32,788 bases of DNA, taken from a virus. The translations under genes were made by a program, and so were the position numbers. The notes beneath the pieces are model-generated. The model was not told where the DNA came from and ran no database searches. It was given only the letters and a program-made list of their open reading frames with translations. Of this stretch, positions 14,758 to 21,428 are shown piece after piece (position 1 is the first letter of the stretch; every line of letters starts with the position of its first letter). The stretch covers positions 1-32,788 of IMG/VR virus record IMGVR_UViG_3300035678_000005; one strand, given 5' to 3'.

Positions 14758-14786
14758 TTGCCCCGGTAGTGGCAACGTGGTAATGT
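14758..14786 (+). promoter_or_regulatory. Promoter e, upstream of the ssDNA-binding protein gene
   Basis: TTGCCC (14758-14763), 17 nt, TAATGT (14781-14786). The -10 and spacing match promoters a-c, but the downstream block (TCCATTTGCGGCGG) has diverged from TACATGTCAGCAGG, so this promoter may lack the shared operator. Confidence 0.6.
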
Positions 14787-14813
14787 TCCATTTGCGGCGG
14801 TAAGCCGTGACCA

Positions 14814-14828
14814 TCACTCAACTCACGA
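14814..14828 (+). repeat. Shared leader repeat, copy 2
   Basis: TCACTCAACTCACGA, identical to 12901-12915, lies in the leader of the ssDNA-binding protein gene. Two tandem CACGAGAAT units overlap and follow it (14824-14841), then AGGAG. Confidence 0.7.
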
Positions 14829-14856
14829 GAATCACGAGAATCAGGAGACTCACACA

Positions 14857-15468
14857 ATGGCTGACAATTCGACCAAGGTCATCACCGGCAAGGTCCGGCT
14901 GAGCTACCCCGAGCTGTTCAAGGCGCGGAAGGCCAACGAGAACGCGGACCCGAAGTTCAGCGTTGAGGTTCTGGTGCCGAAGACCGACACCAAGACGGTA
15001 GCGAAGATCCGCGCCGCACAGAACGCGGCGGCGACCAGCGATCAGGGCGTGAAGGCGCTCGGTCCGCAGTCCCCGGCCAACACCTACGGCGGGGAGAAGT
15101 TCAACGGGAAGAAATTCGGTGATACGCTGCGCGACGGCGACGACCCGGACGAGAACGAAGGCCGCCCGGAGCGTGAGGGGCACTGGTTCCTGACCGTCCG
15201 CTCCAGCGAGCGCTACAAGCCAGGCGTGGTGGACAAGGACTCGAACCCGGTCATGGATCAGTCGGAGGTCTACGGCGGCGTCTACGCCCGTGTCTCCATG
15301 GCGGCGTTCGCCTTCAGCACCGAGGGGAACAAGGGTGTCTCGTTCGGTCTGAACAACGTCATGGTCCTGGGTTACGGCGATCCGTTCGGCGGCGCCCGCG
15401 CGTCGGCTGAGGACGACTTCAGCGACGACTTCGAGGACGACGGTCCTTCGGACGACGACCTTCTCTAG
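14857..15468 (+). CDS. DUF2815-type ssDNA-binding protein, 203 aa
   Basis: The N-terminus VRLSYPELFKARK, the middle DPKFSVEVLVPKTD and the RYKPGVVDKDSNPV region match my knowledge of the DUF2815 family, phage single-strand DNA-binding proteins. It ends in a strongly acidic tail (DDFSDDFEDDGPSDDDLL), like the C-terminal tails with which SSBs recruit partner proteins. It has its own promoter and a strong terminator hairpin directly after it, as expected for an abundant protein. The polymerase gene follows. Confidence 0.87.
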   Translation: MADNSTKVITGKVRLSYPELFKARKANENADPKFSVEVLVPKTDTKTVAKIRAAQNAAATSDQGVKALGPQSPANTYGGEKFNGKKFGDTLRDGDDPDENEGRPEREGHWFLTVRSSERYKPGVVDKDSNPVMDQSEVYGGVYARVSMAAFAFSTEGNKGVSFGLNNVMVLGYGDPFGGARASAEDDFSDDFEDDGPSDDDLL

Positions 15469-15478
15469 CCGGTCTCCT

Positions 15479-15509
15479 CGCCCCCGCCAGTACCCATCTG
15501 GCGGGGGCG
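15479..15509 (+). terminator. Strong hairpin terminator after the ssDNA-binding protein gene
   Basis: CGCCCCCGCCAG (15479-15490) and CTGGCGGGGGCG (15498-15509) form a perfect 12-bp GC-rich stem with a 7-nt loop. No U-run follows, as is common in high-GC bacteria. It lies 10 nt after the stop and 30 nt before the polymerase start, so it probably lowers polymerase expression relative to the SSB. Confidence 0.75.
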
Positions 15510-15539
15510 TGGTCGTATCCTCTGAAGGGAGGTACCCCC

Positions 15540-17417
15540 GTGGCGTTCAGGCGCTTACAGCACATCCTGTGGCTGGACACCGAATCTCGGTGCGAGCTGG
15601 ACATCCGCAAAACCAATGCCTACCGGTACGTCGAACACGAGTCGTTCGACCTGCTGATGATCGCGTACGCCCTGGACAACCAGCCGGTCCGGCTTGTGGA
15701 TGACCCTGCCGACCTGTTCGACACGATCACCGAGCTGATAGCCGGTGCCGCCCGCAACGAGTACCTGCTACTGGCTCACAACTCCGGGTTCGATCGGGTG
15801 GCCATGAGCGCCTATCTCGGCATGGGAGTCGGGCAGTACCTGCCGCCGGAGCGGTGGGACGACTCCATGGTCCGGGCGGCCAACGCGGGCTACCCGCAGG
15901 GGCTGGACAAGCTCGGGAAGACCCTCGGTGTGAAGCCGAAGGACTCGGCAGGAACCCTGCTCATCAACAAATTCTCCAAGCCGAACCGCAAGGGAGAGTG
16001 GAACGACCGCAACAGCCACCCCGAGGACTGGGAGCGGTTCGGCGCCTACTGCGTGAACGACGTGGAGACGATGCGGGAGGCGTGCGCGTTCCTGCCTCCG
16101 CAGTCCCCCGCAGAGCGGTCCGTATGGCTGGCGGACCAGCACATCAACGACCGGGGCGTCCGGGTAGACGTGCCGATGGCAGCAGCGGCGATCGTCGCGG
16201 CGTCGGAAAACAAGGCGTCCGCGCGGCGCGAGGTGATCGAGCTGACCGGTGTGGAGAACCCCGGCAGCGTTCAGCAGTTGCTCGGGTGGTTCAGCGCGCA
16301 GGGCCGGGAACTGGGAGACCTGCGGGCCGACACCGTCAAGGAACAGCTGACGATCCCCGAGCTGCCCGCCGGACAGCGTCGCGTCCTGGAGCTACGGCAG
16401 GAACTCGCACTGGCCGCCAGCGCGAAGTACGACGCCTGCGTGAACGGCGTCAACAGTGACGGACGGCTGCGGGGGCAGACACGGTACTACGGCGCACACA
16501 CGGGCCGATGGGGTGGCCGGGGCGTGCAGCTCCAGAATCTCCCCCGGATGTCCCTGGGTGAGCGTGAGCCGTTGGCGATCCTGGATCTGATGTCCGGTCT
16601 CGGGGCGTCGCCTAACGCGCTGAAGGCGCTCGTACGCCCGCTGCTGACGGGACCGCTGACCGTGGTGGACTACTCAGCAATCGAAGCGCGGGTGCTGGCG
16701 TGGCTGGCAGGGGAGCAATGGGTCCTGGACGCGTTCCGCGACGGGCAGGATCTCTACGTGGAGACCGCCCGGCGGTTCGGTCCGCAGTTCACCCGGCAGC
16801 ACGGCAAGGTTGCGGTCCTGGCACTCGGGTACGGCGGCGCGGTCGGCGCGCTGCGGAACATGGGCGCGAAAGGCGAGGACAACGAGCTGAGGCCGCTGGT
16901 CGATCTGTACCGGTCGGCAAACCCGAAGATCAAGCAGTTTTGGTACGACGCGTGGGACACGTTCCAGAGTGGCGGTGAGTGCGGTCGGCTGACCGTGAAG
17001 GCACAGCGGGGCGTGCGAACGATCGTGCTCCCGTCGGGCCGGGAGATCGTCTACAGGGGCGTACACCGAGCCACCTGGGCTGACGAGGACGGCACCGTCC
17101 GGAAGGGGATCGCGTTCCGGCACCCGACCGGTAAGACACCGAAATTGTGGTTCGGAATTATTGCCGAAAATTGCACCCAGGCGGTTGCTCGTGATCTGCT
17201 GGCGTACAGCTTACCGAAACTGGAGGCTGCCGGGGTGCCGACCGTGGCGCACGTGCACGATGAGATCGTGGCCGACGGGGATCACCTGGAGGCCATGGCC
17301 GCGACGATGACCGATCTCCCGGCGTGGGCTGCCGGTCTGCCGTTGTCGGTCGGCGGATGGTGCGATGAGCACCAACGGAACTGCCCCGGCCACGTGGTGG
17401 AGCGCTACACCAAATAG
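15540..17417 (+). CDS. polA: Family A DNA polymerase with 3'-5' exonuclease domain, 625 aa
   Basis: The replicative phage DNA polymerase. The N-terminal DEDDy exonuclease shows WLDTES (D13, E15), AHNSGFD (D85) and YCVND (Y170, D174). The polymerase domain has motif A VVDYSAIEAR (D377), motif B GKVAVLALGYGG (422-433) and motif C VHDEIV (H573, D574). There is no 5'-3' exonuclease domain, as in other compact phage polymerases. The GTG start at 15540 follows AAGGGAGGT, the strongest ribosome binding site in the window. A terminator follows the stop. Confidence 0.95.
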   Translation: MAFRRLQHILWLDTESRCELDIRKTNAYRYVEHESFDLLMIAYALDNQPVRLVDDPADLFDTITELIAGAARNEYLLLAHNSGFDRVAMSAYLGMGVGQYLPPERWDDSMVRAANAGYPQGLDKLGKTLGVKPKDSAGTLLINKFSKPNRKGEWNDRNSHPEDWERFGAYCVNDVETMREACAFLPPQSPAERSVWLADQHINDRGVRVDVPMAAAAIVAASENKASARREVIELTGVENPGSVQQLLGWFSAQGRELGDLRADTVKEQLTIPELPAGQRRVLELRQELALAASAKYDACVNGVNSDGRLRGQTRYYGAHTGRWGGRGVQLQNLPRMSLGEREPLAILDLMSGLGASPNALKALVRPLLTGPLTVVDYSAIEARVLAWLAGEQWVLDAFRDGQDLYVETARRFGPQFTRQHGKVAVLALGYGGAVGALRNMGAKGEDNELRPLVDLYRSANPKIKQFWYDAWDTFQSGGECGRLTVKAQRGVRTIVLPSGREIVYRGVHRATWADEDGTVRKGIAFRHPTGKTPKLWFGIIAENCTQAVARDLLAYSLPKLEAAGVPTVAHVHDEIVADGDHLEAMAATMTDLPAWAAGLPLSVGGWCDEHQRNCPGHVVERYTK

Positions 17418-17418
17418 A

Positions 17419-17447
17419 AACGACCCTGCTCTGAGAGCAGGGTCGTT
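17419..17447. terminator. Bidirectional terminator between convergent genes
   Basis: AACGACCCTGCTC (17419-17431) and GAGCAGGGTCGTT (17435-17447) form a perfect 13-bp stem with a TGA loop, 2 bp after the polymerase stop and 14 bp before the stop of the convergent minus-strand gene. A-rich on the left and T-rich on the right, it can serve both directions. Confidence 0.85.
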
Positions 17448-17460
17448 CGTCGTACACCGG

Positions 17461-17793
17461 TCAGTAGATCTTACCGGCGATCCAGATATCACCGGCGGCG
17501 TCGGTCAGCAGGACCCGGCCATCCTTCAAATCGATCAGGTGCGTGAAGCCGTCCTGTGCGGGTGCGTTCTCCGTCGGGTTCACCAGCTTCCAGTTCTCCG
17601 AGCTGTCGTCGGGGTCGTAGAGGTTCCAGACCTGACCGGGCGTGACGACCGTGATCGGCAGCAGGCCCTTCATCCGGTACATGGCCTGCTGAACCTGACG
17701 CTTGCTGTATCCGAGCGCCATCATGTCGGACAGGGTCACGTCGTGGCCCCAGTTCTCTCGCAGCAGCGCTTCCAGTTCGAAACGTATCGTCAT
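17461..17793 (-). CDS. Hypothetical protein with HTH-like N-terminus, 110 aa
   Basis: Function not recognised. Residues about 19-42 (VTLSDMMALGYSKRQVQQAM) could be a helix-turn-helix; the C-terminal half is strand-rich and acidic (GQVWNLYDPDDSSENWKL, HLIDLKDGRVLLTDA). The frame is open to 18129, but ATG 17793 is preferred since GGGAAAGGA precedes it by 7 nt. It is the only minus-strand gene in this block and is transcribed divergently from the excisionase-like gene at 17857, with about 60 bp between them, so it may regulate that pair. Confidence 0.65.
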   Translation of the reverse strand: MTIRFELEALLRENWGHDVTLSDMMALGYSKRQVQQAMYRMKGLLPITVVTPGQVWNLYDPDDSSENWKLVNPTENAPAQDGFTHLIDLKDGRVLLTDAAGDIWIAGKIY

Positions 17794-17856
17794 GTGCTGT
17801 TCCTTTCCCGCGTGGGTAACTTGACCACAGAGTAACACGGATGCGAACATGTCCGC

Positions 17857-18108
17857 ATGGCTCAAACGATCGCAACCGCCGCGCAGGTGGCAGCGCTGTA
17901 CGGCGTCAACATCTCCACCGTGTACCGGTGGATTCAGACCGGCCAGTTCACCCCGGCGCCGCAGCATGTCCCGTCGTTCACCGGCAAGCAGGACCGGTAC
18001 CTGTTCGATCGGGAAGCCGTCGCCCGGCAGTTCCGTGCGGAGATCCACGGGGAGCGCCTGGAGATCAGCGCCCAGCTGATTAAACGGCTGAAGGCATTCA
18101 CCGGATGA
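17857..18108 (+). CDS. Excisionase/MerR-like HTH protein, 83 aa
   Basis: The N-terminus TAAQVAALYGVNISTVYRWI reads as a helix-turn-helix of the excisionase/MerR type, followed by a wing region with GKQDRYLFDREAVARQFR, typical of such small proteins. It likely binds DNA as a regulator or as a recombination directionality factor; no integrase is seen in the window. No clear Shine-Dalgarno sequence precedes the ATG. Promoter f begins 2 bp after its stop. Confidence 0.7.
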   Translation: MAQTIATAAQVAALYGVNISTVYRWIQTGQFTPAPQHVPSFTGKQDRYLFDREAVARQFRAEIHGERLEISAQLIKRLKAFTG

Positions 18109-18110
18109 AC

Positions 18111-18139
18111 TTGACGTACTACATGACAACTGTCATGCT
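18111..18139 (+). promoter_or_regulatory. Promoter f with palindromic operator
   Basis: TTGACG (18111-18116) is followed after 17 nt by CATGCT (18134-18139), a weak -10, then GTGCATGTCAGCA, the conserved downstream block. The spacer holds a perfect 7-bp inverted repeat, CATGACA-AC-TGTCATG (18122-18137). The half-site TGTCA is shared with promoter d. Confidence 0.6.
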
Positions 18140-18172
18140 GTGCATGTCAGCAAAACCGGAGAGGAACCGAGC

Positions 18173-18409
18173 ATGAGTCGCACACCCGTGGACCCCGAGA
18201 CCTACGCAGTGACCGGTAAGCAGTACACAGCGCCGGACAGTGAAGGTCACCTACACGTCGTGGTTAAGAGTCTGGAGTCGCCGTCTGCCCCGTGGACGAC
18301 CTACACCGGAAGTGCGGCTGGCGTCTGGGTCATCACCTCCCGGCAACACCGGACTCTTGCCGATGCAAAATCTCACCTTCTGACAGTCGGCGGATGGGCG
18401 GCCAGGTGA
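18173..18409 (+). CDS. Small hypothetical protein, 78 aa
   Basis: Function not recognised. ATG 18173 follows GAGAGGAACCGAGC and lies about 30 bp downstream of promoter f, making it first in a long operon of small genes. The sequence is strand-rich (HLHVVVKSL, GVWVITSRQHRTLADAKSHL) with no Cys. Its stop overlaps the GTG of the next gene. Confidence 0.65.
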   Translation: MSRTPVDPETYAVTGKQYTAPDSEGHLHVVVKSLESPSAPWTTYTGSAAGVWVITSRQHRTLADAKSHLLTVGGWAAR

Positions 18410-18636
18410 ACGCACCCCTAGAGGCCAGAGGCGGCGTGCTGTACGTCCTCAGCCCCGCCGATAAGACCGTCCGCGTGACGCATGTCGCTGAGAAGCACCG
18501 GTGGTGCGGCGTACGCAAACACGGCACCCTCAGTGAGTTCATTGAGCCCGATAGCGCGGCAGTCATCTGGGACGACGACCCGGGCCGGTCATCGGCCCAC
18601 AACCTATCGAATCTGGAGGTATGCACATGTCAATGA
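18406..18636 (+). CDS. Small hypothetical protein, 76 aa
   Basis: Function not recognised. GTG 18406 overlaps the preceding stop by 4 bp (GTGA). The product has a strand-rich N-terminus (GGVLYVLSPADKTVRVTHVA), a lone Cys in RWCGVRKHG and a C-terminal CTC. It overlaps the start of the next gene by 10 bp. Support comes from the coupling pattern and from codon use similar to its neighbours. Confidence 0.55.
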   Translation: MNAPLEARGGVLYVLSPADKTVRVTHVAEKHRWCGVRKHGTLSEFIEPDSAAVIWDDDPGRSSAHNLSNLEVCTCQ

Positions 18637-18971
18637 CGGCGTTCCGCTACGAGGGCGGCAAGCCGGTCGGACTGGACTGGTCCGTACACAACGACGGGTC
18701 ACACGACCCAACGCTCTGGAGAAAGGCGTCTCGCATCAGCAAGGACGCCGAAGCGAAGGCCGCACGGAAGCGCGCCCGGCCCGGCGTGCAGAACCCCGGT
18801 GTCGGTCGTGGTGGTGCCCGCAAACACCCGGCAGAGGTCGAGCAGGCGGTGATCGAGGCGTACCGCGCCGGGCGCCCGATCCCGGATATCACCAACGCGT
18901 ATCCGATGTCGAACAAGACCGTCTACCGGATCCTTGACCGCAACGGCGTACCCCGCCGCAACGACCGGTGA
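18627..18971 (+). CDS. Helix-turn-helix protein, 114 aa
   Basis: The C-terminal half (KHPAEVEQAVIEAYRAGRPI, then PDITNAYPMSNKTVYRILDR and NGVPRRN) is a helix-turn-helix like those of resolvase/Hin recombinases and small phage regulators; the N-terminal half is basic. It should bind DNA, perhaps as a regulator of this operon. ATG 18627 is chosen because GGAGGT lies 6 nt upstream; the in-frame ATG at 18621 abuts that site and the one at 18633 is less well spaced. Confidence 0.75.
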   Translation: MSMTAFRYEGGKPVGLDWSVHNDGSHDPTLWRKASRISKDAEAKAARKRARPGVQNPGVGRGGARKHPAEVEQAVIEAYRAGRPIPDITNAYPMSNKTVYRILDRNGVPRRNDR

Positions 18972-19264
18972 CGGTCCGGAGGGGTACGAGCAACGGCAAC
19001 TCAGCCGGTAGCTCGGAGGACCGGCGACGGCGCCGGGCATGGCTGCTGAACACGTACCGCGCCGATGTGGACGTGTTCAGCGGGGAGCACGGCGGTGAGA
19101 GCTTCTGGGACAAGGACGGGGTTCTGGCGGCGCCACTCGGTCAGGGCGATCCGGCTTGCCGCTGCTACCGCTGTGGCCGCCTGCTCGTGCTGGAGGTCTT
19201 GACCGTGGACCGGATCCTCCCCGGCTGCAACTCCGAGACCGGGGGTGCGACCCGTGGACGCTGA
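18968..19264 (+). CDS. HNH endonuclease-like protein, apparently shortened, 98 aa
   Basis: The segment CYRCGRLLVLEVLTVDRILP (about 65-84) is the first half of a phage HNH nuclease, with its zinc CxxC and the VDRI catalytic strand. The end, CNSETGGATRGR, is the normal C-terminal motif. The usual linker of about 15-20 residues carrying the central Asn and the second zinc Cys (of the type GGTYRRxNIRPAC) is missing between them. The gene is in frame, so this looks like an internal deletion and probable loss of nuclease activity. GTG 18968 overlaps the preceding stop. Confidence 0.7.
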   Translation: MTVRRGTSNGNSAGSSEDRRRRRAWLLNTYRADVDVFSGEHGGESFWDKDGVLAAPLGQGDPACRCYRCGRLLVLEVLTVDRILPGCNSETGGATRGR

Positions 19265-19643
19265 CTCCGGTAGCGGCACGCCGTTCTGCACGTGCGGATG
19301 CCCCAACGGTTTCGGCAACGCACGCTACCGCGAGACCGGCGATCCGAAGGACCAGTGGTTGTGCGCCGACTGCCACCGGCCCGCCCAGCAGTTGTTTATG
19401 TCAACCGAGCGATGGAGGCCAGAGCGTGAAACGTATTTTGACCGTCGGACGGATCCGGACGACTTGGGCGCTCGGGCGGGAGCTGGAGCAGTCCGTAGCG
19501 CATCCGGGGCAGGGGAAAATCAAGTCCGGACGGCTGCTGGTCAGCCTCAAAGCGTTCCCGTGCCCACAGGACGCGCTCGGGCCGATGCTCCGGGAGATGG
19601 CGTATGGGCTGCGTACGCCGACGAACTCGACCGACTTCTCTGA
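19254..19643 (+). CDS. Zinc-knuckle protein with overprinted C-terminus, 129 aa
   Basis: Function not recognised. Residues about 10-40 hold CTCGCPNG and LCADC, a likely zinc site. GTG 19254 overlaps the HNH-like gene; GTG 19245 is an alternative start. The frame has no stop until 19643 and therefore overlaps the next gene by 218 bp; past about residue 58 the sequence (GARAGAGAVRSASGAGENQV) looks like an out-of-frame translation of that gene. The N-terminal part is probably genuine; the original stop may have been lost. Confidence 0.5.
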   Translation: MDADSGSGTPFCTCGCPNGFGNARYRETGDPKDQWLCADCHRPAQQLFMSTERWRPERETYFDRRTDPDDLGARAGAGAVRSASGAGENQVRTAAGQPQSVPVPTGRARADAPGDGVWAAYADELDRLL

Positions 19644-19743
19644 AGTGCCCCGGTGTCACGTCTGCCGGGGGCAGATCTGGCCGGAGGACGCATTCACCCG
19701 TGATGACAGCGGGTTCGTCCATCTCGACTGTATTGACGTGTAG
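19426..19743 (+). CDS. Hypothetical protein with C-terminal zinc site, 105 aa
   Basis: Function not recognised. GTG 19426 follows GATGGAGGCCAGAGC, a good ribosome binding site. The N-terminus is basic (MKRILTVGRIRTTWALGREL) and the C-terminus holds CHVCRGQIWPEDAF and HLDC, a likely four-ligand zinc knuckle. Codon use in the region shared with the preceding frame favours this gene. Promoter g overlaps its end. Confidence 0.65.
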   Translation: MKRILTVGRIRTTWALGRELEQSVAHPGQGKIKSGRLLVSLKAFPCPQDALGPMLREMAYGLRTPTNSTDFSEVPRCHVCRGQIWPEDAFTRDDSGFVHLDCIDV

Positions 19744-19761
19744 TGCGTGACGCGGTAACGT
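19733..19761 (+). promoter_or_regulatory. Promoter g
   Basis: TTGACG (19733-19738), 17 nt, TAACGT (19756-19761), then ACTACCTGACAGC, a slightly diverged copy of the conserved downstream block. It lies 34 bp before the GTG at 19795. Confidence 0.7.
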
Positions 19762-19794
19762 ACTACCTGACAGCCCAGAGGCAGGAGAGCCACC

Positions 19795-19998
19795 GTGAAT
19801 AACCCCTACGACCTGATCGTTGCACCGAGCAAGCTGGACAAGGCGATCGACGCAGTCGTCACCGAGCAGAACGCGGCCTATATCGACACCCTGTGCCGCC
19901 TGTGCTCGGGCACCGGCACCCGCTACACGCGGGTCACCGAGACGCACTGGGACCGGCACGCCTGCCTGACCTGTGGCGGGACGGGAGACGCCCAGTGA
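19795..19998 (+). CDS. Small zinc-ribbon protein, 67 aa
   Basis: Function not recognised. CRLCSGTGTRYTR and CLTCGGTGDAQ form two CxxCxGTG-like knuckles, reminiscent of DnaJ-type zinc repeats, in the C-terminal half; the N-terminus is helical. GTG 19795 follows CAGGAGAGCCACC and promoter g. The stop overlaps the next GTG. Confidence 0.7.
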   Translation: MNNPYDLIVAPSKLDKAIDAVVTEQNAAYIDTLCRLCSGTGTRYTRVTETHWDRHACLTCGGTGDAQ

Positions 19999-20288
19999 GC
20001 GCGAACAATTATCGGAACTGCCCACGCTGCGAGCTGCGGAACCTGGAGGCACTGCGCCAGCGGGACGCAGAGATCGAGCAGGCGTACGGCACCGTCAGCA
20101 TCGAAGAGTTCGACCGGCTGCGGAGCACGGTCCCCGAGCCCCTGAACCCCACCCTGCGTGAGGACTACGAATTCTACGGTCACGATGAACTCCTTCAGAT
20201 CAGCTACCGGGCGTCCTGCGACGTATGCGGGCTGACGGCAAAGATCTCGGTCACCCGAACCCTGTGGACGCCGGGGCAGCTCCGGTGA
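19995..20288 (+). CDS. Hypothetical protein with two CxxC motifs, 97 aa
   Basis: Function not recognised. CPRCELRNLEALRQRDAEIE at the start and CDVCGL near residue 76 could join into one zinc site, with a helical middle. GTG 19995 overlaps the preceding stop (GTGA), and its own stop overlaps the next GTG. Part of the promoter g operon. Confidence 0.65.
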   Translation: MSANNYRNCPRCELRNLEALRQRDAEIEQAYGTVSIEEFDRLRSTVPEPLNPTLREDYEFYGHDELLQISYRASCDVCGLTAKISVTRTLWTPGQLR

Positions 20289-20455
20289 GCGATCCCGTAG
20301 CCGCTGCCGTGGCGCACGCCGAATGCACAACGGAGACGTGGGAGCCCGATCTCGACAACGCCATTCTCAAAGTGGCCGCGCTCGGTCTGGCATCTCTCGG
20401 CACGACCCCGCGACCACCCGCACCGATCGAGGAGGAACCAGACGATGGCGAATGA
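20285..20455 (+). CDS. Small hypothetical protein, 56 aa
   Basis: Function not recognised. GTG 20285 overlaps the preceding stop. The product has a helical core (DNAILKVAALGLASLG) and an acidic Pro-rich tail (PPAPIEEEPDDGE). It overlaps the start of the next gene by 11 bp; the ribosome binding site of that gene lies inside it. Confidence 0.55.
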   Translation: MSDPVAAAVAHAECTTETWEPDLDNAILKVAALGLASLGTTPRPPAPIEEEPDDGE

Positions 20456-20666
20456 CCCGGTCCGGGATTGGGCGCTGACGATCAGCGCCCAGCTGGCAGA
20501 CATCGAAACCGAAGTCGGGTCGATCGGCAGCAAGGTCATGCAGGCAGCGATCCACCACCAGTGCGGGCCCGCAGACACCGCCCAGCAGCAGACCGATCGG
20601 CTGGACGACATGGTCACCGCACTGTCGCGTGACCTGCGTCAGTTCCGGAAGGCGTTGCGGCTGTGA
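20445..20666 (+). CDS. Small helical protein, 73 aa
   Basis: Function not recognised. The sequence is almost entirely helical with heptad-like spacing (TISAQLADIETEVGSIGSKV, DRLDDMVTALSRDLRQFRKA), suggesting a short coiled coil. ATG 20445 is preceded by GAGGAGGAACCAGACG, a strong site. The stop overlaps the GTG of a tiny basic frame. Confidence 0.65.
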   Translation: MANDPVRDWALTISAQLADIETEVGSIGSKVMQAAIHHQCGPADTAQQQTDRLDDMVTALSRDLRQFRKALRL

Positions 20667-20743
20667 AGGGCCATCGCCGCCGGAGACGCATCCGGGTCGG
20701 CTGGACGATCAGGTTCGGACCGTTCCGGTTCCGGATCTTCTGA
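20663..20743 (+). CDS. Tiny arginine-rich peptide, 26 aa
   Basis: The GTG at 20663 overlaps the preceding stop (GTGA) and opens a 26-codon frame: MKGHRRRRRRIRVGWTIRF followed by GPFRFRIF. It has seven Arg within the first 12 residues and then an amphipathic, Phe-rich end. The overlap matches the coupling seen in the whole operon. It is too short to be sure, and a basic RNA/DNA- or membrane-binding peptide is only a guess. Confidence 0.4.
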   Translation: MKGHRRRRRIRVGWTIRFGPFRFRIF

Positions 20744-20767
20744 CCCCGAGAGAACAGGAGAAACACC

Positions 20768-21049
20768 ATGGCTGTACCGCAGCCCAGACCACTCACCGAA
20801 GAGCTTGTGACCGTACCGGAGATCGCGTTCATCGGCGGTGTCAAGACCGGCACCGTCGAGCGCTGGAAGGTCGATCAGGAGAACCGCCCGCGCGTGCTCC
20901 CGGTGCCGGACCAGTACATCGGAAGTACGCCAGTCTGGCGACTGAAGCGCATCGTCGCGTTCTTCCGGGACTCCAACCGCCCGATGGTCGCGGTGGACGA
21001 ATACCGGAAGGCCCGCGACGCGGGCAAGTTCCGCCGTCGCGGACAATGA
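20768..21049 (+). CDS. MerR/excisionase-like winged-helix protein, 93 aa
   Basis: LVTVPEIAFIGGVKTGTVER (about 13-32) followed by WK and a basic wing (WRLKRIVAFFRDS) resembles small winged-helix DNA-binding proteins, related in layout to the protein at 17857. ATG 20768 follows AACAGGAGAAACACC. It is the last plus-strand gene of the block and ends on a strong terminator. Confidence 0.65.
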   Translation: MAVPQPRPLTEELVTVPEIAFIGGVKTGTVERWKVDQENRPRVLPVPDQYIGSTPVWRLKRIVAFFRDSNRPMVAVDEYRKARDAGKFRRRGQ

Positions 21050-21085
21050 GGAAAGCCCCCGAGTCCGAAGACCGGGGGCTTTCCT
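21049..21085. terminator. Terminator between early and late operons
   Basis: AGGAAAGCCCCCG (21049-21061) and CGGGGGCTTTCCT (21073-21085) form a perfect 13-bp stem with an 11-nt loop, starting in the stop codon of the winged-helix gene. The holin gene ends on the other strand 53 bp away, so the hairpin separates convergent transcripts. Confidence 0.85.
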
Positions 21086-21137
21086 GTGTCAGCAAGTGCA
21101 GCGACTTCCGCCCAGAGAGTCAGTAGCACCGATGCGC

Positions 21138-21428
21138 CTACAGCGTACCTGACGGCTCGGTCCGGGTCACGTCCACCTCGTGCCCGAGCGGCACCGGAGA
21201 CGCCGGGCCCGCAACGACACTGCCGTCCTCGGTCAGCCGTGCGGCTACGTCCTTCCATGGCGCCGTCTTGGTCTGCGTGACCACCCCACCGACCGCCGTA
21301 CCGACCGTGGTCACTCCGGCCAGTACGATCAGCAGCCAGCGCGGTACCGACGGTTCGGCGGCCAGTACACCGGTCAGGGCTGACGCACCGGCCACGATCG
21401 ACGCGAGCACCAGGACAGGACGGCTCAT
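21138..21428 (-). CDS. Holin (probable), 96 aa
   Basis: Two hydrophobic segments, about residues 5-24 (VLVLASIVAGASALTGVLAA) and 32-50 (LLIVLAGVTTVGTAVGGVV), with a polar C-terminal tail, fit a two-segment phage holin that opens the inner membrane at lysis. It overlaps the end of the endolysin gene by 4 bp (ATGA) and is the last gene of the late operon. Family cannot be named from sequence alone; context gives most of the support. Confidence 0.75.
   Translation of the reverse strand: MSRPVLVLASIVAGASALTGVLAAEPSVPRWLLIVLAGVTTVGTAVGGVVTQTKTAPWKDVAARLTEDGSVVAGPASPVPLGHEVDVTRTEPSGTL

Noticed and set aside
17820-17857. Promoter of the consensus type for the gene at 17857
   Set aside because: TTGACC at 17821 looks like a -35, but 17 nt downstream is CGAACA rather than a TAatGT box, and the conserved downstream block is absent.
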